DNA of 11,361 nucleotides from Deltaproteobacteria bacterium UBA2385 (GTDB lineage Bacteria > Myxococcota_A > UBA796 > UBA2385): the NCBI GenBank assembly GCA_002343455.1, contig DDSR01000322.1, positions 1-11,361 on the forward strand, read 5' to 3'. Below the pieces are notes generated by a model, which was given only the letters and a program-made list of their open reading frames with translations, ran no database searches and had not been told where the DNA came from. Positions 8,546 through 11,361 of this stretch are shown in pieces. Made by a program: the position numbers and the translations under genes. Each line of letters begins with the position of its first letter. Position 1 is the first letter of the stretch.

Positions 8546-9835
8546 ATGCGCATCCGCCGCCTGCTCGCCCCGCTCCTCCTCGTCGCCTGCAAGGGATCTG
8601 GCGAGGACCCGCCGACCTGGCACCGCGACATCCAGCCCATCGTCAGCGCCCGCTGCGCCGGCTGTCACGTGGAGGGCGGCATCGGCGGCCTCTCCCTGCA
8701 GAGCTATGAGGAGGTCAGCGCGCTGGGGGTCTGGGTGGCCGAGGTCACCGAGGCTCGGGTCATGCCGCCCTGGCAGGCGGTGCCGGGGCACATCGAGTAC
8801 AAGGACGACCGCTCGCTCAGCGACGCCCAGATCCAGTTCATCCGGGACTGGGTCGATGCCGGCACGCCCGAGGGGGACCCCAGCGAGGCCGGCGAGCCGC
8901 TGCCGCCGATCGGGGCCGCCCTGCCTGAGGTCGACCTCTCGCTGAGCCTGCCCGCGCCCTACACGCCGACGCTGTCGCCGGACGACTACCGCTGCTTCCC
9001 CGTGGCCTGGACCGCGACCGAGGACAGCTACGTCACCGGCTTCGAGGTTCACCCGGACAACCCCACCGCGGTCCACCACGTCGCGGCCTTCCTGATCCGG
9101 ACGGACTCCATCGGCGGAGACCTGACCCCGACGCTGGCCGAGTGGGACGAGGCCGACGAGGGCCCCGGCTACACCTGCTTCGGCGGCCCCAGCCGGACCG
9201 GCCAGGACATCCAGGTGCCGGTGCAGCAGCTCGGCCAGTGGGTCCCCGGCAACCAGGCCCTCATCCTCCCCGAAGGCTCTGGCATCCTGGTCCCCGCCGG
9301 CTCCAGCGTGGTCATCCAGATGCACTACAACCTCCAGTCCTGGGACGGCGCGCCCGACCAGACCTCGATCGACTTCGACACCGAGCCCACCGTCCAGCAC
9401 GAAGGCGCCTTCGCCCCCTGGCTGGACGCCCTGTGGACCTTCGGCGGCATGACGATCCCCGCCGGCGGCACCGCCTCCTTCGTCGAGGAGGGAGACCCGA
9501 CCAGCTTCTGGGGCCTGTTCGTGGGCGAGGAGGTGAACCTGGACGAGGGCTTCGACATCCACGCCGTGATGCTGCATATGCACCAGATCGGCCGCACCGG
9601 GCTGGTCCGGGTGGACAAGGCCGATGGCTCCAGCCAGGTGCTGCTCGAGGTGGAGGACTGGGACTTCCACTGGCAGCTCAACTACCAGCTCGCGCAGCCG
9701 GTCCGCTTCGAGAGCGGCGACTCGTTGTTCCTCGAGTGCGGCTTCGACAACAGCGCGGGGACCGAGGAGGTCGCCTGGGGCGAGGGCTCCACCGACGAGA
9801 TGTGTGTGGGGAATCTGTTCGTCACCGAGCTTTGA
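8546..9835 (+). CDS. Heme c / type II copper (PHM-like) monooxygenase lipoprotein
   Basis: This 429-residue exported protein joins two redox modules. A lipobox LLVAC (C15) ends the signal peptide. Residues about 22-112 are a cytochrome c domain with C37-A-G-C40-H41 and a likely Met ligand M73 in RVMPPWQ. The rest resembles the two-domain copper type II, ascorbate-dependent monooxygenase fold (peptidylglycine and dopamine hydroxylases). The set of copper ligands appears complete: H177/H178 (TAVHHVA) and H260 (IQMHYNL) for the electron-transfer copper; H344/H346 (LHMHQ) and M419 (DEMCVG) for the oxygen-binding copper. Cysteine pairs C150/C211 and C398/C420 may be disulfides. Start: ATG with GGAGG 7 nt upstream. 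The family hydroxylates C-H bonds with O2; the substrate is unknown. The heme may replace ascorbate as electron donor (inference). Transcribed alone, divergent from Uma2. Confidence 0.87.
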   Translation: MRIRRLLAPLLLVACKGSGEDPPTWHRDIQPIVSARCAGCHVEGGIGGLSLQSYEEVSALGVWVAEVTEARVMPPWQAVPGHIEYKDDRSLSDAQIQFIRDWVDAGTPEGDPSEAGEPLPPIGAALPEVDLSLSLPAPYTPTLSPDDYRCFPVAWTATEDSYVTGFEVHPDNPTAVHHVAAFLIRTDSIGGDLTPTLAEWDEADEGPGYTCFGGPSRTGQDIQVPVQQLGQWVPGNQALILPEGSGILVPAGSSVVIQMHYNLQSWDGAPDQTSIDFDTEPTVQHEGAFAPWLDALWTFGGMTIPAGGTASFVEEGDPTSFWGLFVGEEVNLDEGFDIHAVMLHMHQIGRTGLVRVDKADGSSQVLLEVEDWDFHWQLNYQLAQPVRFESGDSLFLECGFDNSAGTEEVAWGEGSTDEMCVGNLFVTEL

Positions 9836-9896
9836 ACCCCTGCCCGACGACGGCCCCTGCGACGGTAGACGTACAGATCCTCGACCGAAGGGGAGT

Positions 9897-9970
9897 CAAA
9901 GGTCGCGCAGAGACGCAAAGGCGCAAAGGCACAAAGAGGGCGACGTGCCTTGGCGTCTTTGCGCGATCCC
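9897..9970. repeat. Interspersed CGCAAAG-type palindromic repeat in a 258-bp intergenic region
   Basis: A left arm (9914-9932, CGCAAAGGCGCAAAGGCAC) pairs with a right arm (9945-9963, GTGCCTTGGCGTCTTTGCG) with two mismatches over 19 bp and a 12-nt loop. The left arm also contains three copies of an 8-bp unit (ACGCAAAG, GCGCAAAG, GCACAAAG). Repeats with the wording GCAGAGACGCAAAG...CTTTGCG are scattered through many unrelated bacterial genomes, so this is probably one copy of such a family. It could also act as a transcription end for the heme-copper gene. The rest of 9836-10093 shows no plausible gene. Its right end carries the promoter of the next gene. Confidence 0.65.
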
Positions 9971-10048
9971 CTTGGGGTGCCTTCAGCTCCCAGCCGCCCC
10001 CACGAGGGCCCGCCCCAGGTCCGCCCTCAAGTCGGCGAGATCTTGGCG

Positions 10049-10077
10049 TTGACAAGGGTGGCGAATGATCGGACAAT
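10049..10077 (+). promoter_or_regulatory. Sigma70-type promoter of the PPC/subtilase-like gene
   Basis: TTGACA (10049-10054, perfect -35) is followed after 17 bp by GACAAT (10072-10077, four of six matches to TATAAT). Transcription would begin near 10084, only about 10 nt before the ATG at 10094, leaving just room for GGAGG (10084-10088). This is the best-formed housekeeping promoter in the window. Confidence 0.65.
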
Positions 10078-10093
10078 CCCCTTGGAGGTTCCC

Positions 10094-10435
10094 ATGTTCC
10101 CACTCCTTCTCATCGTCCTCGCCTCTCCGCGCGCGCTCGCCCTCGACACCGAGCCCAACGATAGCTGCGCCTCCCCCGAGTTGCTGGCGGGGCTCCTCAC
10201 CGTCGGCGACGGTACGCTTTCCTCGGGCTCGGACGTGGACGCCTTCCGCGTCAACGGCGTCCCCCCTGGCGTGCTCAACGTCGTCCTCATGAACCGCTCG
10301 AACCCAAGCGGGGATTTCGAGCTTCAGCTCTACAACGGGGGGGGGGCACGCTGCTTGCAAATGACACGATGTCAGACGGCCTGGCCACCATTCACTACTC
10401 GGTATCCGCAGCGGCCCCCTATTGCATCCGCGTGA
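10094..10435 (+). CDS. Secreted PPC-domain protein, N-terminal fragment before the poly-G frameshift
   Basis: The ATG at 10094 has GGAGG five bases upstream and encodes a signal peptide (MFPLLLIVLASPRALA, cut likely before LDTEPND). Next comes the first half of a bacterial pre-peptidase C-terminal (PPC) beta-sandwich: TEPNDSCASPELLAG, SDVDAFRVNGVPPG and GDFELQLYNGG. After residue 81 the frame enters a run of ten Gs. It then reads about 30 residues unlike any PPC domain (RCLQMTRCQTAWPPF...) and stops, giving 113 residues. The second half of the PPC domain continues in the other frame (TLLANDTMSDGLATIHYSV). So this is one gene split by a frameshift, not two genes. Eight or eleven Gs would restore it. 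The break may be a phase-variation state, a true mutation or a sequencing error. Confidence 0.75.
   Translation: MFPLLLIVLASPRALALDTEPNDSCASPELLAGLLTVGDGTLSSGSDVDAFRVNGVPPGVLNVVLMNRSNPSGDFELQLYNGGGARCLQMTRCQTAWPPFTTRYPQRPPIASA
10337..10346 (+). repeat. Run of ten Gs at the frameshift point
   Basis: Ten consecutive Gs sit in the codons for the glycine turn of the PPC domain (YNGGG...). It is the longest single-base run I see in the window. The upstream frame before it and the downstream frame after it are both protein-like, so the run is the site of the break. Such tracts gain and lose bases readily during replication and are also error-prone in sequencing. Confidence 0.9.
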
Positions 10436-11343
10436 CGGGATCCGCTGGAGGGTATCAGCTCATCTCCGAGGCCGTCGGCGCGCCTCCGACCATCACGGGG
10501 GTGACGACGACCGGCGGGACGCCCATCACGAGCGCAACGCCGGGTACCACAGTCAAGATCAACGGGACGGCCTTCATAGCAGATCCGAACACCTCGGTGA
10601 GCTTCGGCGGGGCACATGCCCGGATCCTCGGCGGCACGCCCACCGAATTGACCGTCGTGGTCCCCGTCCAGGCCGCCGACGGTGACATCGTCGTGGGCAA
10701 CCTGGCGGGCACCAGCGATGGTTTTGCATTCACGGTGGGGGTCAGCACGCCGCCCGTCCCCTATTTCACCCAGCCGGACGACGCCTTCTACGACGACTCC
10801 CTTGGAGCGGGCATCTTCCTCAACCGCACCATCGTGGGCTTCGGCTACGACATCATCCCCTCCACCGTGACGACCAAGCTCAACGCCGCCGAGGCCTTGG
10901 ACTCCTTCCGAACCGGCTGGTACATCGTTGGCGAGCTTCCGGCGCTGAACGCCTACCTGGTGGAGTGGACCTTCTCGGGCACGCCGACGACCAGCGACAT
11001 GGAGAGCCTGCTCGACGACATCTATGCGCAGGGTGCGGTCATCTTCGTGGACGCGGAGCAGGAGGGGACGCTCGAGGAACTGGCGGTGCCGTCGGACTTC
11101 GACCTATACTATGCGTACCACGGCAGCGCGCTCGCCCAGATCAACTTCGAGGAGGCCCGCCGGCTGTACTGGCTCTCGGGCCTCCCGGCGCCCTCGCAGG
11201 TCGACATCTACGTACCGGACAGCGGGCTGATTTTCGGGTCGGTGTCCTGGGACGGCTCTGAAGAGCTGCCCGAAGACCGGTTTCGGCTTTACGAGCTCGG
11301 CGGCTTGTTGGGGTGGAGCCCGACGCCGGCGAATGGGCATTGA
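10369..11343 (+). CDS. PPC/IPT-TIG/subtilase-like protein, downstream part of the frameshifted gene
   Basis: This frame continues the upstream gene; its first ATG has no ribosome binding site and lies inside the PPC domain, so it is unlikely to be a real start. Residues 1-34 complete the PPC domain (YSVSAAAPYCIRVTGSAGG). Residues about 39-124 form an IPT/TIG immunoglobulin-like domain (PTITGVTTTGGTPI... to GFAFTVGV). Residues about 148-230 resemble a subtilase propeptide (FLNRTIVGFGYDIIPSTVTT, ELPALNAYLVEW, then an AQGAVIFVDAE strand). The end looks like the start of an S8 catalytic domain: AQINFEEARRLYWLSG, then VDIYVPDSG with D284-S285-G286 at the Asp position, and GWSPTPANGH with H324 where H-G-T-H is expected. 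A TGA follows at once, so the Ser part is missing. The final 18 bases of the window do not restore it in any frame. Probable broken or truncated secreted protease; alternatively a non-enzymatic adhesin. Confidence 0.6.
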   Translation: MSDGLATIHYSVSAAAPYCIRVTGSAGGYQLISEAVGAPPTITGVTTTGGTPITSATPGTTVKINGTAFIADPNTSVSFGGAHARILGGTPTELTVVVPVQAADGDIVVGNLAGTSDGFAFTVGVSTPPVPYFTQPDDAFYDDSLGAGIFLNRTIVGFGYDIIPSTVTTKLNAAEALDSFRTGWYIVGELPALNAYLVEWTFSGTPTTSDMESLLDDIYAQGAVIFVDAEQEGTLEELAVPSDFDLYYAYHGSALAQINFEEARRLYWLSGLPAPSQVDIYVPDSGLIFGSVSWDGSEELPEDRFRLYELGGLLGWSPTPANGH

Positions 11344-11361
11344 TCGGATGAATCGGCCGGC

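Noticed and set aside
10369..10371. A genuine separate start for the downstream IPT/subtilase-like gene
   Set aside because: No ribosome binding site, no signal peptide, and it falls in the middle of a PPC domain whose first half lies in the preceding frame.

Overview
The window is GC-rich (roughly 70% by eye) and gene-dense. Nothing in it looks like phage, plasmid, insertion sequence, CRISPR or tRNA/rRNA. Gene content suggests an uncultured-type member of the Myxococcota or broader deltaproteobacterial assemblage. The clues are a three-subunit type-B succinate dehydrogenase, a Uma2-family protein with a C-terminal helical tail, a heme c/copper monooxygenase lipoprotein, and a secreted PPC-IPT-subtilase-like protein. 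This placement is inference from family habits, not phylogeny.

Layout from left to right. (1) Plus strand: the 3' end of dnaX overlaps recR by 4 bp (ATGA), a replication/repair pair without the ybaB gene that often sits between them. (2) Minus strand, convergent with recR: a large GT39/ArnT-like membrane glycosyltransferase with a C-terminal beta-rich domain that resembles calcium-dependent CBM36/60 modules. (3) Minus strand: the compact operon sdhC-sdhA-sdhB encoding complex II (diheme b-type anchor, flavoprotein, iron-sulfur subunit). (4) Divergent from sdhC across about 150 bp containing several inverted repeats: a GcvA-type LysR regulator overlapping, by ATGA, a small c-type cytochrome lipoprotein. 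(5) Minus strand: a Uma2-family protein. (6) Plus strand, divergent from it: a lipoprotein joining a heme c domain to a PHM-like type II copper monooxygenase. A perfect 14-bp inverted repeat lies between the two genes. (7) A 258-bp intergenic region with an interspersed CGCAAAG-type palindromic repeat and a good sigma70-type promoter. (8) A secreted PPC-IPT/TIG-subtilase-like gene split by a run of ten Gs. It ends at a stop codon just where the catalytic His of a subtilase would be expected.

How the genes may work together: the centre of the window is respiratory. Complex II feeds electrons into the membrane, and the divergent LysR gene is co-translated with a periplasmic or outer-membrane cytochrome c, so it is a reasonable candidate regulator of both directions. 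The heme-copper lipoprotein is a second exported redox enzyme. The right-hand end is extracellular (signal peptide, adhesive or protease-like domains).

The points most worth a second look are the poly-G frameshift, the paired TANNNT boxes exactly 6 nt before two start codons (possible leaderless transcription), the carbohydrate-binding-like tail on the glycosyltransferase, and the structured leader of sdhCAB.
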